NCBI GenBank assembly: GCA_013042895.1
Contig: JABDPD010000491.1
Location: forward strand, 1-5,506
Length of the DNA: 5,506 nucleotides
Source of the DNA: Boseongicola sp.
GTDB taxonomy: Bacteria; Pseudomonadota; Alphaproteobacteria; Rhodobacterales; Rhodobacteraceae
Direction: 5' to 3'
Below, piece after piece: positions 1-5,506 of this stretch (positions within the stretch are counted from its first letter, which is position 1; each line of letters starts with the position of its first letter). The position numbers and the translations under genes were made by a program. The notes below the pieces were generated by a model that was not told the DNA's origin, made no database searches, and saw nothing but the letters and a program-made list of their open reading frames with translations.

Positions 1-17
1 GGTTGGACTTTTCCCGA

Positions 18-482
18 TTAGACGGGAGCCACGTCTTTGTTCAATTGCCAGACGCTGTAATTCAGAGCTCCTGCAGCGCTGACCCACATGAGATAGGGCG
101 CAAAGAGAAGCCCTGCGATCAGGTCAATTTGCCAGAACAAAGCGAGACAGGCCGCGACGGCGAGCCAGAGGAAAATGATCACAATAAAGGCGGCGCGCAT
201 ACGGCGCAAACCAAAGAAGATCGGAGTCCAGAGCGTGTTGAGCGCGATTTGCAGCGCAAAAAACGCGAGTGCGTAGGCGCTACCGGATTGCGGCGCGACG
301 CGTGCGGCAGCGACGGACATGGCGATGTAGAGGATTGTCCAAGCCAACGGGAACAACCATTTTGGCGGGTTCCACGAAGGTTTTTCGAGCTGATCGTACC
401 ATTGGCCAGGTTCAAACATGACACCAGTGGTAGCAGCGGCTCCAGTGGAGGCGAGGAAGATGGCGAAGAGTAGCCAGTCCAT
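18..482 (-). CDS. tspO: TspO/MBR family tryptophan-rich sensory protein
   Basis: This encodes a 154-residue inner-membrane protein of the TspO/peripheral benzodiazepine receptor family, which binds porphyrins. In Rhodobacter sphaeroides, TspO dampens pigment gene expression in response to oxygen, probably through tetrapyrrole intermediates. Five hydrophobic segments are visible at about residues 3-23, 44-62, 71-91, 97-117 and 121-145, as expected for the five-helix fold. Family motifs are present: WYDQLEKPSWNPP at 28-40, W48/Y52, the helix-3 stretch QIALNTLWTPIFFG at 78-91, PYLMW at 129-133 and ALN at 139-141. The length is normal for the family. The start is ATG (480-482 on the plus strand). 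A Shine-Dalgarno AAAGGG (minus strand, 492-497) lies 9 bases upstream, just past the crtB stop, so tspO is the third gene of a crtI-crtB-tspO operon. Older literature calls this position crtK/ORF160. The role here is inferred from family and context; the assignment itself is secure. Confidence 0.95.
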   Translation of the reverse strand: MDWLLFAIFLASTGAAATTGVMFEPGQWYDQLEKPSWNPPKWLFPLAWTILYIAMSVAAARVAPQSGSAYALAFFALQIALNTLWTPIFFGLRRMRAAFIVIIFLWLAVAACLALFWQIDLIAGLLFAPYLMWVSAAGALNYSVWQLNKDVAPV

Positions 483-497
483 GTTTGTTGGCCCTTT

Positions 498-1535
498 CTA
501 GGCGCGGCGGCGATCAAGTTGGATTTGCTGATCGCGGGCTTCCAGTTCAGCCAGAACCGACAAAAGCGCCCCGGCGCGACCTTCTCCCCAATTGGGAGCA
601 ACGGGTTTTGCGCGGGCGGCGGCGTTGACAAGGAAGGCGGTTTCCTCCAGCGGGCGGGCGAGCAGGACCGCGGATTGCGGCAACGCAGCGGTAACTACAG
701 TGCGCGCGGCCGAGAGCATGAGCCAACCGACTTTCTGCGATTTGTAGGTGTGCGCACGGTAAGAAATCGTGTCGTAGCCGTTCTTGGCGATGGCACCGCC
801 GATGCCTGCATAGACGTAGCGGGCGGCGTAGATGCCGGGGCGCGAAGAAAGCGGCAGGGCCGAAATGCCTGTTTCACCACGGATATAGAGGCGGTTTGCT
901 TCTTTCAGGAGACGCTTGGTCAGGCCCCTAATTCGCTCGTCAGGGATCGGGTCGGCGAGGAAGGCTTTGGGCTCGAGGCCCACTTCGCGCAGCCAGTCGA
1001 GCGGCAGATATATTCGGCCCATGCGGGCGTCTTCGCCGACATCTCGGGAGATGTTGGTGAGCTGCATGGCCACGCCAAGGTCGCAAGCGCGAGCTAAGGC
1101 GTCGGCGTCGCGGACACCCATGAGCACGGTCATCATGGCACCTACGGCCGCTGCGACGCGGGCAGAATAGTCGATGACGCCGGACAGCGTGTTGTAGTCT
1201 TTTTCAATCGCGTCCCACGCGAAGCCCTCAAGAAGAGCATCGGGAAGCGCTTTGGGCATCTCAAATGCCTCGACCACGGCAGCAAATGCGCGGTCGGCAG
1301 CGGCGTCTTGGGGTTTACCTTGGTAGATTAGGTCGAGGCGGTCACGCAGACGCAGGACGGCGTCGATCTTTTGGTCTCCGAGGTCGACAGCATCGTCGGC
1401 GAGGCGGCAAAAGGCGTAGAGGGCCAGCGCCGGGTCGCGCACTTTCGCGGGCAGGAGTTTGGATGCCGTGTAGAAGGATAGGGATCCGTGGCGGATCGCG
1501 TCGCGGCAGATATGGAGGTCGCGTGGATTGATCAC
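498..1535 (-). CDS. crtB: 15-cis-phytoene synthase
   Basis: This 345-residue enzyme joins two geranylgeranyl diphosphates head to head, via prephytoene diphosphate, to make phytoene, the first carotenoid-specific step. It belongs to the squalene/phytoene synthase family. Both Mg-diphosphate-binding aspartate motifs are intact: DDAVD at 47-51, inside a CRLADDAVD context, and D165-V-G-E-D169, inside NISRDVGEDARMGRIYLP at 161-178. YSARVAAAVG at 123-132 matches the conserved YxxxVAxxVG helix. The enzyme is expected to be soluble or peripheral at the membrane. The start is GTG (1533-1535), which overlaps the crtI stop by four bases (GTGA). A Shine-Dalgarno-like AAGGTGG (minus strand, 1543-1549) sits 7 bases upstream inside crtI, so translation is probably coupled to crtI. 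The length is ordinary for proteobacterial CrtB and nothing is missing. Confidence 0.97.
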   Translation of the reverse strand: MINPRDLHICRDAIRHGSLSFYTASKLLPAKVRDPALALYAFCRLADDAVDLGDQKIDAVLRLRDRLDLIYQGKPQDAAADRAFAAVVEAFEMPKALPDALLEGFAWDAIEKDYNTLSGVIDYSARVAAAVGAMMTVLMGVRDADALARACDLGVAMQLTNISRDVGEDARMGRIYLPLDWLREVGLEPKAFLADPIPDERIRGLTKRLLKEANRLYIRGETGISALPLSSRPGIYAARYVYAGIGGAIAKNGYDTISYRAHTYKSQKVGWLMLSAARTVVTAALPQSAVLLARPLEETAFLVNAAARAKPVAPNWGEGRAGALLSVLAELEARDQQIQLDRRRA

Positions 1536-3082
1536 TCTGCTGCCACCTTCAATTCGGGCGCACGGGGCACGTCAGGAACAAGTTTTGCAAGGACTTCGGC
1601 TGAGGAAACCACTCCAGGCAAGCCTGCGCCGGGGTGAGTTCCGGCTCCGACGAGGTAAAGGCCCTCGGCTTCTTCACTGACGTTGTGCGGGCGGAACCAT
1701 GCGGATTGCAAAATGCGCGGTTCGATGGAAAAGCCGCAGCCGTGGGGCGACAAGTAGCGCTCTCGAAAGGTCTCGGGTGTGAAAACCTCGGAGGTGGTGA
1801 TGTGCTCGGAGAGGCCAGGCAGCATGCGATCTTCTAAGGTTTTTAACACTTTGGCTTTGTAGGTTTCAGCCATCTCGGACCAGTCGACGTTATCTGCGTG
1901 ACCGATATGCGGGACAGGCGAAAGAGCATAGAAAGTGTCGTCGCCCTCGGGGGCGGCCGTTGGGTCGTTCACTGAAGGGCGGTGAACGTAAAGGCTCATG
2001 TCGTCGGCCAAGTGCCCTTTAATGAAGATGTCATTTAGCAGCCCTTCATAGCGTGGGCCGGACAGAATTGTGTGGTGTCCAACGTCTTTCCATTTGTCGC
2101 GCGTGCCTTTGGTGCCGAAGTACCAGACGAAGAGTCCCATCGACCATCTGGTGCGGTTGAGCTTCTTTTTGGTCCAGCGCTTTTTGGGGCGGTTGCGCAT
2201 GAGCTGGCTGTACGTGTGACCCGCATCAGCATTTGAGACGACGATGTCTGCGGGGATGACCTCGCCGGTGACAAGTTTCAGGCCATCCGCCTTGTTGCCG
2301 TTGAAGGTGATCTCGTCGGCCGTGGTGTTATAGCGGATCTGCCCCCCCTGCCCTCTCACAATCTTTTCCATTGCCCGTGCCATCGCGGCGACGCCACCGA
2401 CGGCATAGTGGACGCCGTATTCCTTCTCGAGGTGGCTGACGAGAGCGTACATGGATGTGACATTTGCAGGATCGCCGCCGATGAAGAGGGGGTGGAACGA
2501 CAGCGCCATGCGCAGGCGTTCGTCTTTGACACGGGCGCGGGCAAGGCTAAGGATCGAGCGGTCAGCCCGCAGGAGGGCGAACTCGGGCAGGACCTTGATT
2601 GTCTCCCATGCACGGTGCATCGGTTTGGCAACCATGCCTTCAAAACCAACAACGTAGCGGCGATGTGCGTCTTTCAGGAACCGAAGATAGCCTTTTTCGT
2701 CGCTTGGTGAGAGACGGCGGATTTCGGTGAGCATATCTTCGGTTTTCTGACGAGCCGCGAAGACCGAGCCATCGGGCCAGCGGATTTCATAAAACGGATC
2801 AAGCGGGCGGAGGTCGACGTCTTTATGAAAGTCGTGACCACAAGCCTCCCAGAGCGCTTCGAACACTTGTGGAACAGTGATGATCGTCGGGCCGAGGTCG
2901 AAACGGTGTCCGTCCTTTGTGATTGCCGAACCACGGCCACCGGGGCTGTCAATGCGATCGACAACGGTGACGTGCCAGCCTTTGGCCCCAAGACGCATGG
3001 CAGAGGCAAGACCGCCAAGGCCTGCCCCAACTACAACAGCGCGATTACCGGCGCTGCGTGCGATATCAGAAGTTTGTTCCAC
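1532..3082 (-). CDS. crtI: Phytoene desaturase (CrtI type, FAD-dependent)
   Basis: This 516-residue flavoprotein desaturates phytoene stepwise. In the spheroidene pathway of Rhodobacter relatives the main product is neurosporene (three steps). The step number here is inferred from context, because a spheroidene-type crtA is adjacent. The N-terminal dinucleotide-binding fold is clear, with VVVGAGLGGLASAMRLGAKG starting near residue 16, followed by VVDRIDSPGGRG and HRFDLGPTI. The C-terminal signature LYLVGAGTHPGAGLPGV starts near residue 475. Central blocks such as MALSFHPLFIGGDP and RWSMGLFVWYFGTKGT are typical of Rhodobacter CrtI. The start is GTG (3080-3082). No earlier in-frame start fits, and the next methionine (residue 26) lies inside the FAD fold. 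No good Shine-Dalgarno is visible in front of it. The gene is first in the crtI-crtB-tspO operon and divergent from crtA. The paralogue CrtD is the main alternative, but the crtB partner and block matches favour CrtI. Confidence 0.97.
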   Translation of the reverse strand: MEQTSDIARSAGNRAVVVGAGLGGLASAMRLGAKGWHVTVVDRIDSPGGRGSAITKDGHRFDLGPTIITVPQVFEALWEACGHDFHKDVDLRPLDPFYEIRWPDGSVFAARQKTEDMLTEIRRLSPSDEKGYLRFLKDAHRRYVVGFEGMVAKPMHRAWETIKVLPEFALLRADRSILSLARARVKDERLRMALSFHPLFIGGDPANVTSMYALVSHLEKEYGVHYAVGGVAAMARAMEKIVRGQGGQIRYNTTADEITFNGNKADGLKLVTGEVIPADIVVSNADAGHTYSQLMRNRPKKRWTKKKLNRTRWSMGLFVWYFGTKGTRDKWKDVGHHTILSGPRYEGLLNDIFIKGHLADDMSLYVHRPSVNDPTAAPEGDDTFYALSPVPHIGHADNVDWSEMAETYKAKVLKTLEDRMLPGLSEHITTSEVFTPETFRERYLSPHGCGFSIEPRILQSAWFRPHNVSEEAEGLYLVGAGTHPGAGLPGVVSSAEVLAKLVPDVPRAPELKVAAE

Positions 3083-3088
3083 TGCGTC

Positions 3089-3117
3089 AGGATAGATGTG
3101 TCTAGTTTAATTTACAA
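3089..3117 (-). promoter_or_regulatory. Candidate sigma-70 promoter for crtI-crtB-tspO
   Basis: On the minus strand TTGTAA (plus positions 3112-3117) is followed after exactly 17 bases by TATCCT (3089-3094). Each box matches 4 of 6 consensus positions. The PpsR-type site 3099-3116 overlaps this promoter. The -10 box ends only 6 bases before the crtI GTG, so transcription would begin at or next to the start codon, giving a leaderless or nearly leaderless mRNA. That fits the lack of a Shine-Dalgarno in front of crtI. The box matches are modest, so a different promoter further upstream remains possible. Confidence 0.4.
3099..3116. promoter_or_regulatory. PpsR/CrtJ-type operator, crtI side
   Basis: The 18 bases are an exact TGT-N12-ACA, the half-site spacing recognised by the redox- and light-responsive repressor PpsR (CrtJ in R. 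capsulatus), which controls pigment genes in purple bacteria. With two flanking bases the site reads TGTGTC-N8-TTTACA from 3097. It lies 17 bases upstream of the crtI start and covers most of the predicted spacer and part of the -35 box of the crtI promoter, a position suited to blocking RNA polymerase. The pattern is seen directly; binding is inferred from the pathway and position. Confidence 0.75.
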
Positions 3118-3175
3118 TCAAAGACGTGCTTAAGGGGCACAATTACGTTTTTTCCTTCTATGGAAGGGAATAATG

Positions 3176-3193
3176 TGTCAAACTTAGTTTACA
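3176..3193. promoter_or_regulatory. PpsR/CrtJ-type operator, crtA side
   Basis: This is a second exact TGT-N12-ACA, again within TGTGTC-N8-TTTACA (from 3174) and in the same orientation as the crtI-side site, with starts 77 bp apart. The outer arms extend to TGTGT and ACACA (3174-3178 and 3191-3195). It ends 20 bases before the ATT codon proposed as the crtA start. It would therefore sit at or near the crtA-bchI-bchD promoter or transcription start. Paired sites suggest cooperative binding, as described for CrtJ at other photosynthesis promoters; that is inference here. Confidence 0.72.
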
Positions 3194-3202
3194 CAGCGGT
3201 GT

Positions 3203-3208
3203 GGAGAG
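3203..3208 (+). promoter_or_regulatory. Ribosome binding site that decides the crtA start
   Basis: GGAGAG is the best Shine-Dalgarno match in the crtA leader. It stands 5 bases before the ATT at 3214. It lies downstream of the in-frame ATG 3160 and GTG 3175 and overlaps the region just after GTG 3199, so it cannot serve any of those. This is the main direct evidence for the unusual start. Confidence 0.6.
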
Positions 3209-3213
3209 CTGCC

Positions 3214-3939
3214 ATTCAAACGGTTTCTTTAAGCCTTTTCCGATTCCGGTCGGTGACGTCTCGCCTTTGGGTTTTGGGACAAATGGGGGCTGCGCGCCTG
3301 TCTTTTCAGCGGATTCCCGAGGCTCGGTTCTGGAAATTGTGCGGATCAGGCACAGGAGAGGGCTTTACGCCGGTGACGAACACACAAGTCTGGGCGATTC
3401 TTGCGGTTTGGGACGACGAGGAGACCGCAAAGGCGCAGATCGAAAGTGCGTCGGTTTTCAAACGCTGGCGTCGCAAGGCCAACGAATCGTGGACGGTTTA
3501 CCTGGCTCCAAGCTCGGTTCGGGGCCATTGGTCGGGCCAGACACCCTTCGAGGCAGCCCCGGAGAGCGCCGCTGAGGGGCATCAGGGGCCATTGGCCGCC
3601 CTGACCCGCGCAACCATCAAACCATCCACTGCGGCCCAATTCTGGCGCCGTGTGCCGGACATTTCGACCGTGATCGGTTCGGATCCCAACGTGATGTTCA
3701 AAATCGGCATCGGTGAGGTGCCTTTGTTGCATCAGGTGACGTTTTCGATTTGGCCGGATGCCGTAACAATGGCCTCGTTCGCGCGTGACGCGAACGGACC
3801 ACACGCCAAGGCCATTCAAGCCGTACGCGATGGCAGTTGGTTCCGCGAGGAACTCTATGCCCGCTTCGCTGTGACAGGCACATCAGGAACATGGGGGGGC
3901 GCTGACCCCCTCGCCCAGCCGGAAAGATCAGTCGCATGA
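3214..3939 (+). CDS. crtA: Spheroidene monooxygenase
   Basis: CrtA inserts oxygen at C-2 of spheroidene to give spheroidenone, the red ketocarotenoid made under oxic conditions. The Rhodobacter enzyme is reported to be a heme-dependent monooxygenase. Family blocks are visible: QTVSLSLFRF at the N terminus, FWKLCGSGTGEGFTPV at 39-54, DPNVMFKIGIGEVPLLHQ at 157-174 including H173 (a possible, unproven heme ligand), and a C-terminal WGGADPL (numbering from 3214). I place the start at an ATT codon (3214-3216). Known CrtA proteins, as I recall them, begin MQTV-SL-LFRF, so this codon sits exactly where their Met is. GGAGAG (3203-3208) lies 5 bases upstream, and the resulting 241 residues match the usual length. 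In-frame ATG 3160 (259 aa) and GTG 3199 (246 aa) lack Shine-Dalgarno sequences, and the former would put a repressor site inside the gene. The stop overlaps the bchI start by four bases. Function is secure; the start is less so. Confidence 0.93.
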   Translation: MQTVSLSLFRFRSVTSRLWVLGQMGAARLSFQRIPEARFWKLCGSGTGEGFTPVTNTQVWAILAVWDDEETAKAQIESASVFKRWRRKANESWTVYLAPSSVRGHWSGQTPFEAAPESAAEGHQGPLAALTRATIKPSTAAQFWRRVPDISTVIGSDPNVMFKIGIGEVPLLHQVTFSIWPDAVTMASFARDANGPHAKAIQAVRDGSWFREELYARFAVTGTSGTWGGADPLAQPERSVA

Positions 3940-4961
3940 CCCAACCATATCCATTTTCCGCAATTGTCGGTCAGGACGACATGCGTCTTGCAATGATTCT
4001 GACAGCAATCGACCCCGGAATTGGCGGGGTTTTGGTGTTTGGTGATCGAGGCACTGGGAAATCGACGGCCGTACGCGGGCTCGCGGCTTTGTTGCCGCAA
4101 ATCGAGGCGGTGCAGAGTTGTCCCGTGAACTCGGCCAAGGTTGAGGACTGTCCGAAATGGGCGGAGCTGACCGGTACCAAGGTCGTTAAGAAACCGACAC
4201 CTGTGGTGGATTTGCCGCTTGGGGTAACCGAAGATCGGGTTTTGGGCGCACTGGACATCGAGCGTGCGTTGACACGCGGCGAGAAGGCGTTTCAGCCAGG
4301 ATTGTTGGCAAAAGCGAACCGTGGGTATCTTTACATCGACGAGGTGAACCTGCTGGAGGATCACATCGTTGATTTGCTTTTGGACGTGGCGCAATCGGGC
4401 GAGAATGTGATTGAGCGCGAAGGGCTTTCGATCCGACACCCGGCGCGGTTTGTGCTGGTGGGATCGGGCAATCCGGAAGAAGGGGAATTGCGGCCGCAAT
4501 TGCTGGACCGTTTTGGATTGTCCGTCGAGGTGGCAACACCACGTAATATTGACGACCGCATTGAAGTGATCAGGCGACGTCAGGCCTATGAGGTTGATAC
4601 GGCCGCATTCCTGAAGCGTTGGCGGTCTGCGGATACGAGGCTGCGCAATAAGATCATCGCGGCGCAAGAAATATTGAGGTCCGTCGAAACCCCAGAAGCC
4701 ATAATGCGCGACGCTTCGGCGCTGTGTCTGGCGCTTGGATCGGATGGTCTACGAGGTGAGTTGGTGTTGCTGCGTGCAGCGCGGGCTCTTGCAGCGTTTG
4801 AGGGAAAAAATAGTCTCGAACAGGGGCATTTACGCCGTTTGGCCGCCCCTGCCCTGTGTCACCGGTTGCGCCGTGACCCGCTGGATGATGCCGGCTCGGC
4901 GGTGCGGATTGACCGCGTTGTCTCCGAACACTTTGGCCCGACGCTCGCCGCTGCTGAATGA
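3936..4961 (+). CDS. bchI: Magnesium chelatase ATPase subunit I
   Basis: BchI is the AAA+ ATPase subunit of magnesium chelatase (BchI-BchD-BchH). This complex inserts Mg2+ into protoporphyrin IX at the branch from heme to bacteriochlorophyll. The 341 residues show a full active AAA+ set: Walker A GDRGTGKST at 36-44, Walker B YLYIDEVNLL at 131-140, sensor 1 around N179 in VGSGNPEEG, arginine finger R192 in RPQLLDRFG (186-194), and sensor 2 R273 in GLRGEL. These fit R208 and R289 of the Rhodobacter capsulatus protein with a constant offset of 16. The N terminus is thus slightly shorter than the roughly 350-residue R. capsulatus form. The start is ATG (3936-3938), overlapping the crtA stop (ATGA). 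GGAAAG (3921-3926) lies 9 bases upstream and serves as ribosome binding site. The gene is cotranscribed with crtA and bchD. No key residue is missing. Confidence 0.98.
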   Translation: MTQPYPFSAIVGQDDMRLAMILTAIDPGIGGVLVFGDRGTGKSTAVRGLAALLPQIEAVQSCPVNSAKVEDCPKWAELTGTKVVKKPTPVVDLPLGVTEDRVLGALDIERALTRGEKAFQPGLLAKANRGYLYIDEVNLLEDHIVDLLLDVAQSGENVIEREGLSIRHPARFVLVGSGNPEEGELRPQLLDRFGLSVEVATPRNIDDRIEVIRRRQAYEVDTAAFLKRWRSADTRLRNKIIAAQEILRSVETPEAIMRDASALCLALGSDGLRGELVLLRAARALAAFEGKNSLEQGHLRRLAAPALCHRLRRDPLDDAGSAVRIDRVVSEHFGPTLAAAE

Positions 4962-5506
4962 ACGAAGCCGAGCATAACGCCGAAGAAGACGCGATGCTTG
5001 TTGCGTCGCTTTTGGCGATCGATCCTGACCATCTTGGCGGTGTCTGGATCAAGGCGCGGCATGGCGCGCGGCGTGACTGGTTTCAAGCTTTGTTTTCCGC
5101 AATTGACTTGCCTTCGGTGCGTGTGACCGGAGGAACATCGGTGCAGGCGTTGTTCGGTGGTGTGGATCTGACCGAGAGCCTGACGCACGGCAAGTTGGTT
5201 GAGCGCAAGGGGCTGCTGGCGGAACCGTGCATGATCTGGTTGAACGGCGCGGAACGTTTGGATCGTGATCTGATTGCGCGTGTAGTATTGCATACGGAAG
5301 CGACGTCGCAGCATATGTTGATCGTAGCGGATGAAGGGACTGAGGACGATCCCTTGCCCAGCGAGATGCTGCGGGAACGTGTTGCGTTTTTTCTGTTCGA
5401 AGATGGGGTTAGCAACACCCCCCCTGCCCCGGAACTGGACGCGGAGCGTATTGTGCAGGCAAAGGCGGCTTTGGCCGGGCTGGAACTGCAGTCTTCTATA
5501 CTGGAA
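4958..5506 (+). CDS. bchD: Magnesium chelatase subunit D, N-terminal part (runs off the window)
   Basis: This open frame starts at ATG 4958, overlaps the bchI stop by four bases (ATGA), and stays open for 183 codons to the last base. BchD forms the second ring of magnesium chelatase, paired with the BchI ring, and links it to BchH. The visible part corresponds to the degenerate N-terminal AAA+ domain. DPDHLGGVWIKARHGARRDW (22-41) aligns with the Walker A region of BchI but has no GxxGxGKS loop. LVERKGLLAEPCMIWLNGAE (80-99) matches the Walker B strand without its acidic DE pair. A nearly inactive AAA+ module is normal for BchD of purple bacteria, so this is not a sign of decay. The Asp/Pro-rich linker and the C-terminal von Willebrand A (MIDAS) domain would lie beyond the window; the full protein should be roughly 550-580 residues. 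No Shine-Dalgarno is evident, which suggests reinitiation after bchI. The assignment rests on context plus this domain pattern. Confidence 0.93.
   Translation, partial: MNEAEHNAEEDAMLVASLLAIDPDHLGGVWIKARHGARRDWFQALFSAIDLPSVRVTGGTSVQALFGGVDLTESLTHGKLVERKGLLAEPCMIWLNGAERLDRDLIARVVLHTEATSQHMLIVADEGTEDDPLPSEMLRERVAFFLFEDGVSNTPPAPELDAERIVQAKAALAGLELQSSILE

Noticed and set aside
3..473. 156-codon plus-strand open frame opposite tspO
   Set aside because: Its product is very charged and low in complexity with no motif. The minus strand encodes a textbook TspO with all conserved residues.
2342..2348. Seven-base C runs (also 5418-5424) and the G7 run at 3893 as frameshift or phase-variation sites
   Set aside because: All three reading frames (crtI, bchD, crtA) continue correctly through the runs into conserved or coherent sequence, and seven bases is modest for slippage.
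3104..3118. FnrL-like box TTGAT...ATTAA on the minus strand upstream of crtI
   Set aside because: The half-sites match TTGAT-N4-ATCAA only if the spacer is five instead of four bases, and one half still has a mismatch.
3126..3140. Small inverted repeat GTGC...GCAC in the intergenic region
   Set aside because: A four-base stem without a T-run and between divergent starts is too short for a terminator or a credible operator.
3160..3213. Upstream ATG (3160) or GTG (3175, 3199) as the crtA start
   Set aside because: No Shine-Dalgarno stands at a workable distance from any of them. The extra residues do not resemble a CrtA N terminus, and the stretch contains the PpsR-type operator. They are kept as alternatives, since ATT starts are rare.
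3855..4667. 270-codon open frame on the minus strand opposite bchI
   Set aside because: It lies antisense to a clear AAA+ ATPase gene with intact motifs, has no recognisable domain, and is explained by the codon bias of bchI on the other strand.
5021..5260. Loss of Walker A and Walker B residues in the bchD N-terminal domain as a sign of a pseudogene
   Set aside because: A degenerate AAA+ domain is the normal state of BchD in purple bacteria, and the frame is open throughout.

Overview
The window is a piece of the photosynthesis gene cluster of an anoxygenic phototrophic alphaproteobacterium. The closest match in gene content, order and protein motifs is Rhodobacterales (Rhodobacter/Roseobacter type). 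A spheroidene monooxygenase (crtA) next to crtIB and bchID points to the spheroidene/spheroidenone carotenoid branch. An aerobic, pink, Roseobacter-like phototroph is a reasonable guess, but genus cannot be fixed from this sequence alone.

Layout: two divergent transcription units leave a short control region at about 3083-3213. To the left, on the minus strand, run crtI (phytoene desaturase), crtB (phytoene synthase) and tspO (tryptophan-rich membrane sensor). They are tightly packed, with a 4-base crtI/crtB overlap and a 15-base crtB-tspO gap. To the right, on the plus strand, run crtA, bchI and the first 183 codons of bchD, which leaves the window. crtA/bchI and bchI/bchD each share a 4-base ATGA overlap. 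The genes fill the window almost completely, and no stretch over 300 bases lacks a gene.

How the genes work together: CrtB condenses two geranylgeranyl diphosphates to phytoene. CrtI desaturates phytoene. Enzymes encoded outside the window (CrtC, CrtD, CrtF) would modify the product, and CrtA adds the keto group that gives spheroidenone. BchI and BchD are two of the three subunits of magnesium chelatase, the first committed step of bacteriochlorophyll synthesis. TspO is known in Rhodobacter as an oxygen-linked modulator of pigment gene expression. Carotenoid and bacteriochlorophyll synthesis are therefore tied together by shared mRNA and a shared control region.

The most informative non-coding signals are two matches to the PpsR/CrtJ repressor motif TGT-N12-ACA, at 3099-3116 and 3176-3193. 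They share the longer form TGTGTC-N8-TTTACA in the same orientation, with starts 77 bp apart. The right-hand site also bears on the crtA start. Family alignment from memory, a Shine-Dalgarno sequence and the site position all favour translation from an ATT codon at 3214 rather than the upstream ATG or GTG codons.

I found no mobile elements, CRISPR, RNA genes or signs of a previously undescribed system. The interest here is in regulatory and translational detail within a known cluster.
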